A stretch of DNA of 64,000 nt from Rhizosphaericola mali (GTDB lineage: Bacteria > Bacteroidota > Bacteroidia > Chitinophagales > Chitinophagaceae), in assembly GCF_004337365.2 (NCBI RefSeq), contig NZ_CP044016.1, positions 248,001-312,000 on the forward strand. Direction: 5' to 3'. Position 1 is the stretch's first letter. Every line of letters starts with the position of its first letter. Positions 47,862 to 56,335 of the stretch are shown in pieces. The notes beneath the pieces were generated by a model, which saw only the letters and a list, made by a program, of their open reading frames with translations, did no database searches and was not told where the DNA came from. A program made the translations under genes and the position numbers.

Positions 47862-48308
47862 TTAAAGTTTTACAGTAAATTCTTGTTTGGATGGAGGCAA
47901 ACATTCATGGTCGTTACATACCATAAATTCTACGGTTCCTTTCAAGTTAGTACTTACTTTACCTTTTACTTTTACCAATTGAGTAAATTCTGTTTTTCCA
48001 GAAAAATATTTTACATCTACTCCAAAGTTTTTGTCATGAGTAGTTTTCAAATCACCAGCTTCTTTTACACCACCGTTTAAGGTAACTAATGGATTTTTTG
48101 CAAATGTAATTTTGGTAGGAACTGGGCCTCCATCTGGAGTTGTTTGAGAATAAATGTGCCAAGGAGCAGGTGATTCAGAAGTAATGATCACTGCATATAC
48201 TCCAGGACCTTTTTTCACTGCTTTGTAACTCCATTTAACCGGATTTCCTTGCGCGAACGCAACTACAACACTAAAAACAAGCATTAAAGCTAAAATTGAC
48301 CTTTTCAT
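47862..48308 (-). CDS. Stand-alone nDsbD-like domain (DsbD alpha domain)
   Basis: 148 aa with a signal peptide (ends VAFAQ). The mature protein matches the N-terminal domain of DsbD: SPAPWHIYSQTTPDGGPVP, VDVKYFSGKTEF, and the C-terminal redox site VCNDHECLPPSKQEF with a CxxxxC pair, similar to the C..C of E. coli nDsbD. In the DsbD nearby this domain has lost its cysteines, so this small protein probably takes over the final electron transfer to periplasmic clients. It is on the same strand just upstream of dsbD. Confidence 0.87.
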   Translation of the reverse strand: MKRSILALMLVFSVVVAFAQGNPVKWSYKAVKKGPGVYAVIITSESPAPWHIYSQTTPDGGPVPTKITFAKNPLVTLNGGVKEAGDLKTTHDKNFGVDVKYFSGKTEFTQLVKVKGKVSTNLKGTVEFMVCNDHECLPPSKQEFTVKL

Positions 48309-48454
48309 TTTGAATTATTCTAATTTTAAGCAGTAAAATTATATCAAAAAAAATTGTAAAAAAAAATTTGGAGGTTAAAAATAAATACCCTATAAATCTA
48401 CTATTTTAATATAGAATACTTGATTTTATCCAAATTGATTGAGTGTCAATGTTT

Positions 48455-49456
48455 TTATATGTGTAACCACTTGATGTGAATCGGAATTTTAGAATTTAAA
48501 AACCATATCATCATGATCAACATCCAAAACCATAAACCAGCTATCCACTTCTTTTTTGCAAAATAAAATGAATTGCCAGATAAAATTGCTGCTGGTAATA
48601 CGGATAGTAACAAGACACTGTTATTTTCACTTTTGAATATAAAATAGATCAATGCAGTGAGGAATAATGCTGCTGTTATCCATACCCAAACCTTTCTTGC
48701 TGTAATGATGATTTTTCCACTGTTTCTTTGTCCAGAAATAATGCCTATAAATGTGGTAATCAAAATCAAAATTCCCGTTATCGCAAAGTGTGGATCTCTA
48801 ATCTGTGATCTATGGTCTGTAAGGTCAAAATCAGGGATATATCTGAGAAATTGTCCTAAATGATTATTTAAGAATAATATAGCAGCTAAGAAATAAAACG
48901 GTAATAATAATCCAATCAGCCACACTAAGATATGGTGTATTTTGAACCTTGCCAATGATATACATGCGATTAATATCAATAATGCCCATATAATAGAAGG
49001 TGGGTAAATAATAATTGCAATACCTGTAAAAAAACTCAGATTGAAAACCGCTTTTTCAGGTTTATCCAATGTACTCAATCTTTTAAATTGTCCAATGATT
49101 TCAATGAATAAAGTATTGATAATCAGTGCTCCAGTAATATTGTTCCAATCTGGTAGCATTGCGGTAAATAAGATGTATACCATTCCGACGAGGAAATTTT
49201 CCTTAGGGAACAATTGCATATTATTAACTACACTGCATAATCTTACTCCTTGTACAACAATTAAAATCTGATATAGAAAAATCAAGAAAAATGTTGGGAA
49301 TTGATTCAATGGGGTAAATATCCTATGTAATAAATAATACTCTTCAGGAATAACAACCCGAGGCGGAGCTATCATAAACGGTATATGCACGAATATGCTT
49401 AAGATGATAAGCAATACGAAACCGGCGGAAGATCTTTCTTTAAATTGTGATAGCAC
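48455..49456 (-). CDS. Polytopic membrane protein, DUF6427-like
   Basis: 333 aa with about nine hydrophobic segments. It begins MLSQFKERSSAGFVLLIILSI. Motifs include LPDWNNITGALIINTLFIEI and YPPSIIWALLILIACISLARF. I think this is the Bacteroidota family DUF6427, whose role is unknown; that family name is from memory. It contains no catalytic pattern or binding motif I can recognise. It is separated from the nDsbD-like gene by 147 bp of A+T-rich DNA. Confidence 0.65.
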   Translation of the reverse strand: MLSQFKERSSAGFVLLIILSIFVHIPFMIAPPRVVIPEEYYLLHRIFTPLNQFPTFFLIFLYQILIVVQGVRLCSVVNNMQLFPKENFLVGMVYILFTAMLPDWNNITGALIINTLFIEIIGQFKRLSTLDKPEKAVFNLSFFTGIAIIIYPPSIIWALLILIACISLARFKIHHILVWLIGLLLPFYFLAAILFLNNHLGQFLRYIPDFDLTDHRSQIRDPHFAITGILILITTFIGIISGQRNSGKIIITARKVWVWITAALFLTALIYFIFKSENNSVLLLSVLPAAILSGNSFYFAKKKWIAGLWFWMLIMMIWFLNSKIPIHIKWLHI

Positions 49457-49659
49457 TTATAAGGTATTTTTGTGTATTAAGCCTCTAATTTAGGGCAAAT
49501 ATAATTTGCCTAAAGAATATAAATCAGTGCATTGCGATGTTTTTTAAGAATTGATGAATTAAACCATTTTTTATTTTTTATGTTAATCAGTTCTAAACAA
49601 ATAATACACATACAATGAAGATATTGATCTATGCTAACAACTATATGTATTTCTACCCT

Positions 49660-49667
49660 TAATTTTG
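49660..49667 (+). promoter_or_regulatory. -7 promoter element of the kup gene
   Basis: TAATTTTG, an exact match to TAnnTTTG, 55 bp before the GTG start of kup. Confidence 0.6.
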
Positions 49668-49721
49668 CACTTCTTTGTTTTAAATAAGTTGGATTTAAAT
49701 TTTTAAATAAAAGCTTTTTAA

Positions 49722-51719
49722 GTGGGTAAAAAACATTTGCAAGGTGTCTCCGCAGCAGGCCTTATTGTTGCCTTAGGTATTATTTATGGAGATATCGGTA
49801 CATCTCCTTTATATGTTTTAAATGCAATTGTACGAGGACGTATTATAAACGAAAGACTTATCATAGGTGCTATTTCTTGTATCATCTGGACTTTGACCTT
49901 ACAAACAACAGTGAAATATGTTATACTTACCTTACAAGCCGATAATAATGGCGAAGGTGGTATTTTCAGTTTGTATGCATTGGTAAGGCGGCAAAAAAAA
50001 TGGTTAGTCATTCCTGCTATGATTGGTGGTGCAGCATTATTAGCCGATGGCGTGATCACGCCACCTGTTACTGTAACCTCGGCCATTGAAGGTTTAAGAT
50101 TAATACATAACAAGTACATTGATCTTTCTGGTATAACGACTGGTGAGATTGTAGGGATTGTTATATTGATTATTGGATTTTTATTTTTTCTACAACAATT
50201 TGGCACAGCCTCCATCGGTAAGTTTTTTGGTCCAATTATGTTCTTTTGGTTTGCCATGTTAGCGGTATTTGGTGCGATGAATATTCCGCAGTATTGGGCA
50301 ATATTGAAGTCATTGAATCCCTATTATGCATTTGAATTATTGTATAATTATCCACATGGTTTTTGGCTATTAGGTGCAATTTTCTTGTGTACGACAGGGG
50401 CAGAGGCGCTATATTCAGATATGGGACATTGTGGTAAGGAAAACATTCATTACACATGGATATTTGTAAAAACTTGTTTGATTTTAAATTACTTGGGACA
50501 AGGTGCGTGGTTATTGGCACAAAAATCTGGCGTATATGTAGATGCACCCGAAGTGCAAGTAGCCACTAATGCATTCTTTGGAATGATGCCCACATGGTTT
50601 AAGTTACCGGGAATTATCATTGCGACATTTGCCGCTATTATTGCTTCTCAAGCATTGATCTCTGGCGCATTTACCTTGATCGCTGAAGCATTGCGTCTAA
50701 ATCTTTGGCCGAAAGTAAAAGTGAATTATCCAACAGAAGAAAAAGGACAAGTATATATACCTGGTATCAACTGGTTACTTTGTTTTGGATGCATTTTCAT
50801 CGTCTTATTTTTCGAAGAATCTTCCAAAATGGAAGGAGCTTATGGATTGGCTATTACGCTCTGTATGATTAGTACATCCATTTTATTTGCCAATTATCTG
50901 TTGGGTAAGCGGGTAAATAAGCTTTGGATATTGCTGTATCTGGTCGTATTTCTTGTTATTGAATTCTCATTCTTATTTGCCAATTTGGACAAATTTCCAC
51001 ACGGTGGTTATGTGACTGTGTTATTGGCGGGTATTCTTTTTTACATCATGTACACTTGGTTCAGAGCTCGAAAAATCAAGAATAGATATGTGGAATTTGT
51101 AAAATTGGAACATTATATCCCAATGATTCAAGAGCTAAGCAATGACAAAACAGTAGCGAAATATGCAACCCATTTGGTTTACATGACAAGTGCGGACAAT
51201 CCTAAAGAAATTGAACATAAAATCGTATATTCTGTATTGAATCGTAAACCAAAACGTGCGGATATTTATTGGTTTGTGCATGTGGATGTTTTGGATGATC
51301 CATACACTTGTGAATTTATGGTAGAACATATTATTCCAAATGATATCATTCGTGTGGAATTTAGATTGGGTTTCCGTGTAGAACAGCGTATTTCCTTGAT
51401 GTTGCGTAAGGTTGTAGAAGATCTTGCAAGAAATAGAGAGGTGAATATTACGAGCCGTTACGAAAGTTTGGAGCGTAACAATGTCGCTGGTGATTTCCAA
51501 TTTATTGTGATGGAAAAATATTTATCAAGTGACAATGAATTGTCTATTTGGGATAAGATCATTATGAAATCCTATTTCTGGTTAAAACAAGTGAGTTTGA
51601 GTGAAGAGCGTGGTTTTGGATTAGATCCAAGTTATGTACAGGTGGAAAAATTCCCATTAATTGTATCTCCTTCTTCGGATGTTCCTTTACGAAGGATTTT
51701 CCCGAAAGAAAAATATTAG
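49722..51719 (+). CDS. kup: KUP/HAK/KT family potassium transporter
   Basis: 665 aa starting at GTG (49722), since GKKHLQGVSAAGLIVALGIIYGDIGTSPLYV is the conserved N-terminal helix; the next Met is too far inside. Twelve predicted transmembrane segments (to about 440), with GYDG-like NNGEGGIFSLYALVRR and GALLSGVITP-like ADGVITPPVTVTSAIEG, then a cytosolic C-terminal domain (about 455-665). It imports K+ with H+. It has its own promoter and a shared terminator. Confidence 0.95.
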   Translation: MGKKHLQGVSAAGLIVALGIIYGDIGTSPLYVLNAIVRGRIINERLIIGAISCIIWTLTLQTTVKYVILTLQADNNGEGGIFSLYALVRRQKKWLVIPAMIGGAALLADGVITPPVTVTSAIEGLRLIHNKYIDLSGITTGEIVGIVILIIGFLFFLQQFGTASIGKFFGPIMFFWFAMLAVFGAMNIPQYWAILKSLNPYYAFELLYNYPHGFWLLGAIFLCTTGAEALYSDMGHCGKENIHYTWIFVKTCLILNYLGQGAWLLAQKSGVYVDAPEVQVATNAFFGMMPTWFKLPGIIIATFAAIIASQALISGAFTLIAEALRLNLWPKVKVNYPTEEKGQVYIPGINWLLCFGCIFIVLFFEESSKMEGAYGLAITLCMISTSILFANYLLGKRVNKLWILLYLVVFLVIEFSFLFANLDKFPHGGYVTVLLAGILFYIMYTWFRARKIKNRYVEFVKLEHYIPMIQELSNDKTVAKYATHLVYMTSADNPKEIEHKIVYSVLNRKPKRADIYWFVHVDVLDDPYTCEFMVEHIIPNDIIRVEFRLGFRVEQRISLMLRKVVEDLARNREVNITSRYESLERNNVAGDFQFIVMEKYLSSDNELSIWDKIIMKSYFWLKQVSLSEERGFGLDPSYVQVEKFPLIVSPSSDVPLRRIFPKEKY

Positions 51720-51720
51720 T

Positions 51721-51750
51721 AAAAAAGGCTGCAAATTTTGCAGCCTTTTT
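51721..51750. terminator. Bidirectional terminator between kup and the M1 peptidase
   Basis: AAAAAAGGCTGCAAA / TTTGCAGCCTTTTT stem right after the kup stop, with an A-tract before and a T-tract after, between convergent genes. Confidence 0.93.
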
Positions 51751-51754
51751 CATG

Positions 51755-53623
51755 TTATTTATTTACCCAAATATTATCACTGCGATCAATATCTACATCG
51801 AAATAATTACCCAAAACGATTTTTTCTATTTTCTTATTAGAATGCAAGGGAATTGTTACCGAGCTATTCCCATTTTTCCATACTTCAATGGTACGATGTA
51901 TTTTCTCTTTTGATTGATCTCTGTAAGTGATGTACAAGTCAATTGGCGTAGGTTTTCTTCCTTTGGAACGAATGGTTATTTGACTATCTTTTACAGTTTC
52001 AATTGCTTGATCAGAAAATCCAGATTCGAAAAACCATATTTTCCAAAACCAATTCAAATCTTGCCCTGATCCTTCATTCATACAATTGAAAAAATCATAA
52101 GGAATAGGATGCTTGCCGTGCCAAGTCGCAATATAATGATGCAAGGCTTTGGTAAATAATTCAGGTCCTAATAAATCTCTCACATACAAATATCCCAATC
52201 CTGGTTTGGGATAAGAATTAACAGCAAATGCTGTCGTTCCTTCGTAATAAATGCCTTGCATCTGCGAGGTTGGCGTCATGATAGGTAAGTCCATTTCTTT
52301 ACCAGCAAGAGATGCGTATCCATCCACATCGAATGTATCAATGGCACCGTTGAATACTTTTTCAGTCAAAATCCATTCGCCAACTGTCGCCCAACCCTCG
52401 TCCATCCAACCATATTTAGTCTCATTTATTCCCATATAAAATGGAAACATGGTGTGAAAAATCTCATGCGAAGTGAGTGTGAAGCTACCTAACGTATCCG
52501 TTACAGGAACGTCATTGACCATCATCGGATATTCCATTTTATCCAAACCATCAAATACCGTTTCATGTGGATATGGATAAGGCCATTTTGGTAAATAATG
52601 GCTCATTAAGTTCACTGTGTTGCGCGCTTCACCAATGACATGATCATAGGATGGATGAGATGGATTGAATACAGCATCTACTCTTGTTCTTCGCTTGGTT
52701 GTAGAATCAACCATTACACTCGAGGATTGCCATTGGTAATGATCACTTAATGCAAATACAAAATCCGTTACGTTGTCCGCAATAAAATGAAATGAATGTT
52801 CTTTCTTATCTGTAGTTACTAGCTTTTTAGAAAGTTCATCTGGTGTAATTACATCAATGGTTGTATCCGATTTTTCTGCTTGTGCTAATTTGGATAAAAT
52901 ATTGGGACGATACATGTCTCTTCCATTTTGTAAATCTCCTGTCGCCCAGATAGCGTAATCTTGTGGGACGGTAATATGTGTATCGAAATGAGCAAAATCA
53001 TTGTAAAATTCATACGTACCTAAATAAGGAATCTTGTTCCAGCCATCAATATCGTCATACACTGCAATTCTTGGGAAAAAATAGGCGATGAAAAAGGAAT
53101 TGTCATCAATCGCTCCTGTGCGGATATGTGATTTTTTGTTTAAAGTATAATTATAGTGTATCTCAAAATGCAAACTATCATGTGGCAAAAGTCCTTTTAC
53201 TGGGACAAACATATTCGTTCCCATAATGGAAACCTCTTTCATGCTTTGTGGCGATTGATTGATTTTCATCGTTTCAATCTTCATTCCATCCGTGATATCT
53301 TCTTTTTCGATTGGATAGACACGCATAGCGCCCGCTTGATAAAGATTAGGATATAATTTGAATACGATTTCCTTTAGCGTGTCAGGACTATTATTGAAAT
53401 AGGTAATATTGGCGACGCCAGACAATAACCGATTGGTCGGGTTAAATTCTATATCTAAGTTATAGTTCGCAGTATTTTGCCAATACTTCGATCCTGGTAA
53501 TCCACTTTTTGATCTTGTTTGATTTTGAAAAGCCGCTTCAATATCTCTTGGAACATACAAATGATCTTGCGCTTGCGTTTTCCAACTATACAATAGCATT
53601 GCCAATGCTAATATTTTTTTCAT
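51755..53623 (-). CDS. M1 family metallo-aminopeptidase, secreted
   Basis: 622 aa from the ATG at 53623 (KKILALAMLLYSWKTQAQD is the signal peptide); an ATG at 53653 adds ten non-signal residues. The zinc site is HEIFH (His386, Glu387, His390) with the third ligand Glu in WMDEGWA, 18 residues later. The GAMEN exopeptidase loop reads GLDKMEYPMM, a divergent but recognisable form. The N-terminal beta domain (NYNLDIEFNPTNRLLSGVA) is present. It trims N-terminal residues from peptides in the periplasm. It ends at a terminator shared with kup. Confidence 0.93.
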   Translation of the reverse strand: MKKILALAMLLYSWKTQAQDHLYVPRDIEAAFQNQTRSKSGLPGSKYWQNTANYNLDIEFNPTNRLLSGVANITYFNNSPDTLKEIVFKLYPNLYQAGAMRVYPIEKEDITDGMKIETMKINQSPQSMKEVSIMGTNMFVPVKGLLPHDSLHFEIHYNYTLNKKSHIRTGAIDDNSFFIAYFFPRIAVYDDIDGWNKIPYLGTYEFYNDFAHFDTHITVPQDYAIWATGDLQNGRDMYRPNILSKLAQAEKSDTTIDVITPDELSKKLVTTDKKEHSFHFIADNVTDFVFALSDHYQWQSSSVMVDSTTKRRTRVDAVFNPSHPSYDHVIGEARNTVNLMSHYLPKWPYPYPHETVFDGLDKMEYPMMVNDVPVTDTLGSFTLTSHEIFHTMFPFYMGINETKYGWMDEGWATVGEWILTEKVFNGAIDTFDVDGYASLAGKEMDLPIMTPTSQMQGIYYEGTTAFAVNSYPKPGLGYLYVRDLLGPELFTKALHHYIATWHGKHPIPYDFFNCMNEGSGQDLNWFWKIWFFESGFSDQAIETVKDSQITIRSKGRKPTPIDLYITYRDQSKEKIHRTIEVWKNGNSSVTIPLHSNKKIEKIVLGNYFDVDIDRSDNIWVNK

Positions 53624-53741
53624 GTGTGTAGTCTTAATTTTAAATGTATTCAAATATACTAATTGTATGTATTATGTTATTTAAATAAAAATACCTCCAG
53701 TAATAAAAATAATGGAGGTATTAGAAAGTATAGTTTTCAAA

Positions 53742-54851
53742 TTATAATTGAACTTTCAATTTGTCTAATTCCTTTTTAGGAACGGCTTTTTTATTCACTA
53801 CTACTGAAATGGTATTAATCGCAAAATATGGAACACTCACATAGATAAATCCTTTGTGTGGGCCAACCTCCCCCCAAGAATTTTTTACTATGAAAAATTC
53901 ATTGCCTTTCTCATCCTTTGCTAAGCCGGTAATTTGCATCAAATGATCGTCTTGCATAATCTGCTCATCAAATAGTTGTTGACGTAATTGTTGTGTATAC
54001 GTTGGTTCTGTAAATGTTGGAAATTTTGCAGCGTCATCACTATTTAACGTTAAAAGAGCAAGACCTTTTCCTTGTCTGAATCCTTGATTACTCACGTCCG
54101 CATCCCAAGTCAAAGTGTAGCCTTTTGCTATGCAATCTTTTGTTGTTTGAATAAATTCTTCCAACGGTAGATTATAGTACATATTGCTATTATAGTTGTC
54201 GGGAACTTCCATCGCAAATTCTGAATAAAAAGGATGATGCGTAAAGGAAGTTAGGCCGATAAAGTCCGATGGTTGCTCTTTAATAAATGCTTTTGCAAAT
54301 GATTTTGGGGTATATTCTTTACCTTCATATTGAAACGAACTTGGCGGTGTTCCTAGATAACTTTGCAATATTTGCGTATAACCATTGAGCCAACTTGTAT
54401 CTAATTTTTCCTTGCTAACTTCAATCACACTATCCAAATATTTTTTTAATACAATTTGCATTTTATAGTCGTGCTTCATAATTGTATCACCACCGATTCC
54501 TGGATAGATTTCTTGCGGTACGGTGCCAAATTCTGCTACGGCATTGACCATATCTTGTCCCAATCCACCTTCTGTAAATCTGGTATTTCCTTGTCTGCGG
54601 ATATATTTAATCGCCTTATCCAAATACAAATTGTATACGGTAAATGTTTCGGAAATGTCTAGAGGCCTTGTAGAATTTTTTAATACATCACTTTCGGTCA
54701 TCGCTGTACTTGAGTAACACCAGCAAGTCCCAGATTGACCTTGGTTTTTAACGGAAGTTGTCGCATTGTTTTTGATAATTGTATAATTATCTTGTGCGAA
54801 TGTTAGAGAGGATAAGGCTAGCAAACTAGCACTAATAAGAAATTTTTTCAT
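53742..54851 (-). CDS. C1 family (bleomycin hydrolase/PepC-like) cysteine peptidase, secreted
   Basis: 369 aa. Signal peptide (ends TFAQ), then the papain motif KNQGQSGTCWCYSS with catalytic Cys43, His in QDDHLMQITG and Asn in VKNSWGE, all present. This short form lacks part of the PepC N-terminal hook, and the leader indicates a periplasmic enzyme, unlike the cytosolic PepC of other bacteria. It sits among other secreted peptidases, 21 bp after the DUF1398 gene. Confidence 0.92.
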   Translation of the reverse strand: MKKFLISASLLALSSLTFAQDNYTIIKNNATTSVKNQGQSGTCWCYSSTAMTESDVLKNSTRPLDISETFTVYNLYLDKAIKYIRRQGNTRFTEGGLGQDMVNAVAEFGTVPQEIYPGIGGDTIMKHDYKMQIVLKKYLDSVIEVSKEKLDTSWLNGYTQILQSYLGTPPSSFQYEGKEYTPKSFAKAFIKEQPSDFIGLTSFTHHPFYSEFAMEVPDNYNSNMYYNLPLEEFIQTTKDCIAKGYTLTWDADVSNQGFRQGKGLALLTLNSDDAAKFPTFTEPTYTQQLRQQLFDEQIMQDDHLMQITGLAKDEKGNEFFIVKNSWGEVGPHKGFIYVSVPYFAINTISVVVNKKAVPKKELDKLKVQL

Positions 54852-54872
54852 ATAAAATTATAGTTTAAAATA

Positions 54873-55262
54873 TTAATGTGGAATGGTCTCTTCGAATACT
54901 ATATTATTATCAATATCAAAATATGTACATGTAAATGTATTCAAATCCATGAGCCATTTTACGACTCCATTGACCGCACAATCTTTGCAAAATGTATAAT
55001 AATCTGTGTTACCTTGTTGGTGCGTGCGTAATCTTTCGATAAATAATGCTTTATTCAAAATTGGATTTATAGTCAATTCTGTATATTTAGATACAGATTG
55101 TGTACTATAATTATTTGCTCCAAAATATATAGTATGACTGTCTTTTACCCAAGTTTCAAAACGGAGCACTCCTAATTGTTTAATTTCTTGGATGTACTGC
55201 GGAAAGCCAGATCCAGACTTTACTTTTGCATGCGCTTCTTCTATTTGCGTTACTGTAAACAT
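54873..55262 (-). CDS. DUF1398 family protein
   Basis: 129 aa, close in length and motif pattern to the YbcV/DUF1398 family: FTVTQIEEAHAKVKSGSGFPQYIQ, GVLRFETWVKDS and CAVNGVVKWLMDL. No signal peptide, so cytosolic. It starts 6 bp after the oxyR gene and is probably cotranscribed with it. The molecular function of DUF1398 is not known. I am confident of the family but not of a role. Confidence 0.85.
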   Translation of the reverse strand: MFTVTQIEEAHAKVKSGSGFPQYIQEIKQLGVLRFETWVKDSHTIYFGANNYSTQSVSKYTELTINPILNKALFIERLRTHQQGNTDYYTFCKDCAVNGVVKWLMDLNTFTCTYFDIDNNIVFEETIPH

Positions 55263-55268
55263 GGATGA

Positions 55269-56210
55269 TTATTTTTCTATAGGAATAATTGCTTCTTTTT
55301 TATTTTCCTTGACCGATTTTGGAATAGATTCTAAAATGACATTTTTCAAAGCATTTACCAATCTTTTTTTGACAAAATCTTTATGGGTTATTAAGCTGAC
55401 TTCTCTTACTGGTGCTGGACTAGAGAAATTTCGAAGTCTTTCTTTTTGAGATTTGTTCAAATCATCCGTCGCTAATTGCGGTAAAATAGTGATGCCGTCG
55501 CCCATGTCGACCATGCGACGTAGTGTTTCCAAACTGCCCGCTTCGTATTCAAACAAACTACCTTCTTTACTATTTTTACGCAGTTCGCATAAATTGATAA
55601 TTTGCGAGCGGAAACAATGCCCTTCTTCCAAAAGCCATAGTTTATTTGGATCAATATCTTTGGAAAGAATAAATTCCTTTTGGTATAGTTTGTTCTTTTC
55701 AGAAACGTAAGCAATCAATTTTTCATAAAACAAAACATCTTCTTTGATATTTGTTTCATGTAAAGGCGTAACCACAATGCCTACATCAATCTTGCCTTCT
55801 TTTAATTGTTGGATCGTATTTTCTGTAATTAATTCAGTTACTTGTACCTTAACATTGGGATATTTTTTGGTAAATTTTGGGATACATAATGGCAAAAGAT
55901 AAGGCGCCAAAGTTGGGATAATTCCGATACGTAATTCACCGTTAACAATGCCGTTTTTAGAGGATATGAGATCCTGCAATTCATTGCGCTCTTGCATGAT
56001 CTTTTTTGCTTGCAAAATAATCGCTTCGCCCATTTCTGTGGGGATAACAGGTTGTTTGGAACGATCAAAAATCTTGATACTCAATTCTTCCTCCAATTTT
56101 TGCACTTGCATGCTCAATGTTGGTTGCGTCACATAACAATGCTCTGCCGCCGTAGCAAAATGTCGATAGGTGTCAACTGCAATAATATATTCTAATTGTG
56201 TGAATGTCAT
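55269..56210 (-). CDS. oxyR: Hydrogen peroxide-inducible activator OxyR (LysR family)
   Basis: 313 aa. The N-terminal helix-turn-helix is FATAAEHCYVTQPTLSMQVQ. The regulatory domain carries the OxyR signature EEGHCFRSQIINLC with Cys199 and Cys208, the same numbering as the E. coli peroxide-sensing pair that forms a disulfide, and the conserved EYEAGSLETLRRMV and GDGITILPQLA. It activates peroxide-defence genes after oxidation. The genes it controls are not in the window except perhaps DUF1398. The promoter lies in the divergent 125-bp gap with mutS. Confidence 0.94.
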   Translation of the reverse strand: MTFTQLEYIIAVDTYRHFATAAEHCYVTQPTLSMQVQKLEEELSIKIFDRSKQPVIPTEMGEAIILQAKKIMQERNELQDLISSKNGIVNGELRIGIIPTLAPYLLPLCIPKFTKKYPNVKVQVTELITENTIQQLKEGKIDVGIVVTPLHETNIKEDVLFYEKLIAYVSEKNKLYQKEFILSKDIDPNKLWLLEEGHCFRSQIINLCELRKNSKEGSLFEYEAGSLETLRRMVDMGDGITILPQLATDDLNKSQKERLRNFSSPAPVREVSLITHKDFVKKRLVNALKNVILESIPKSVKENKKEAIIPIEK

Positions 56211-56335
56211 TTATTTAAATAAAATACTTAGATGTGAATTTGTGATTTATTTAGGTTAAAAATAGAAATAAAATATGGGAAAAAATGTTGACAACTCGAC
56301 TTTCCTATTTATCGATAGAATTTTACCTTCGCTCA

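Noticed and set aside
49457-49721. Riboswitch (c-di-AMP type) before the potassium transporter
   Set aside because: I looked for conserved structure; apart from a small AGGGCAAAT/ATTTGCCT inverted repeat and the promoter there is no convincing riboswitch core.
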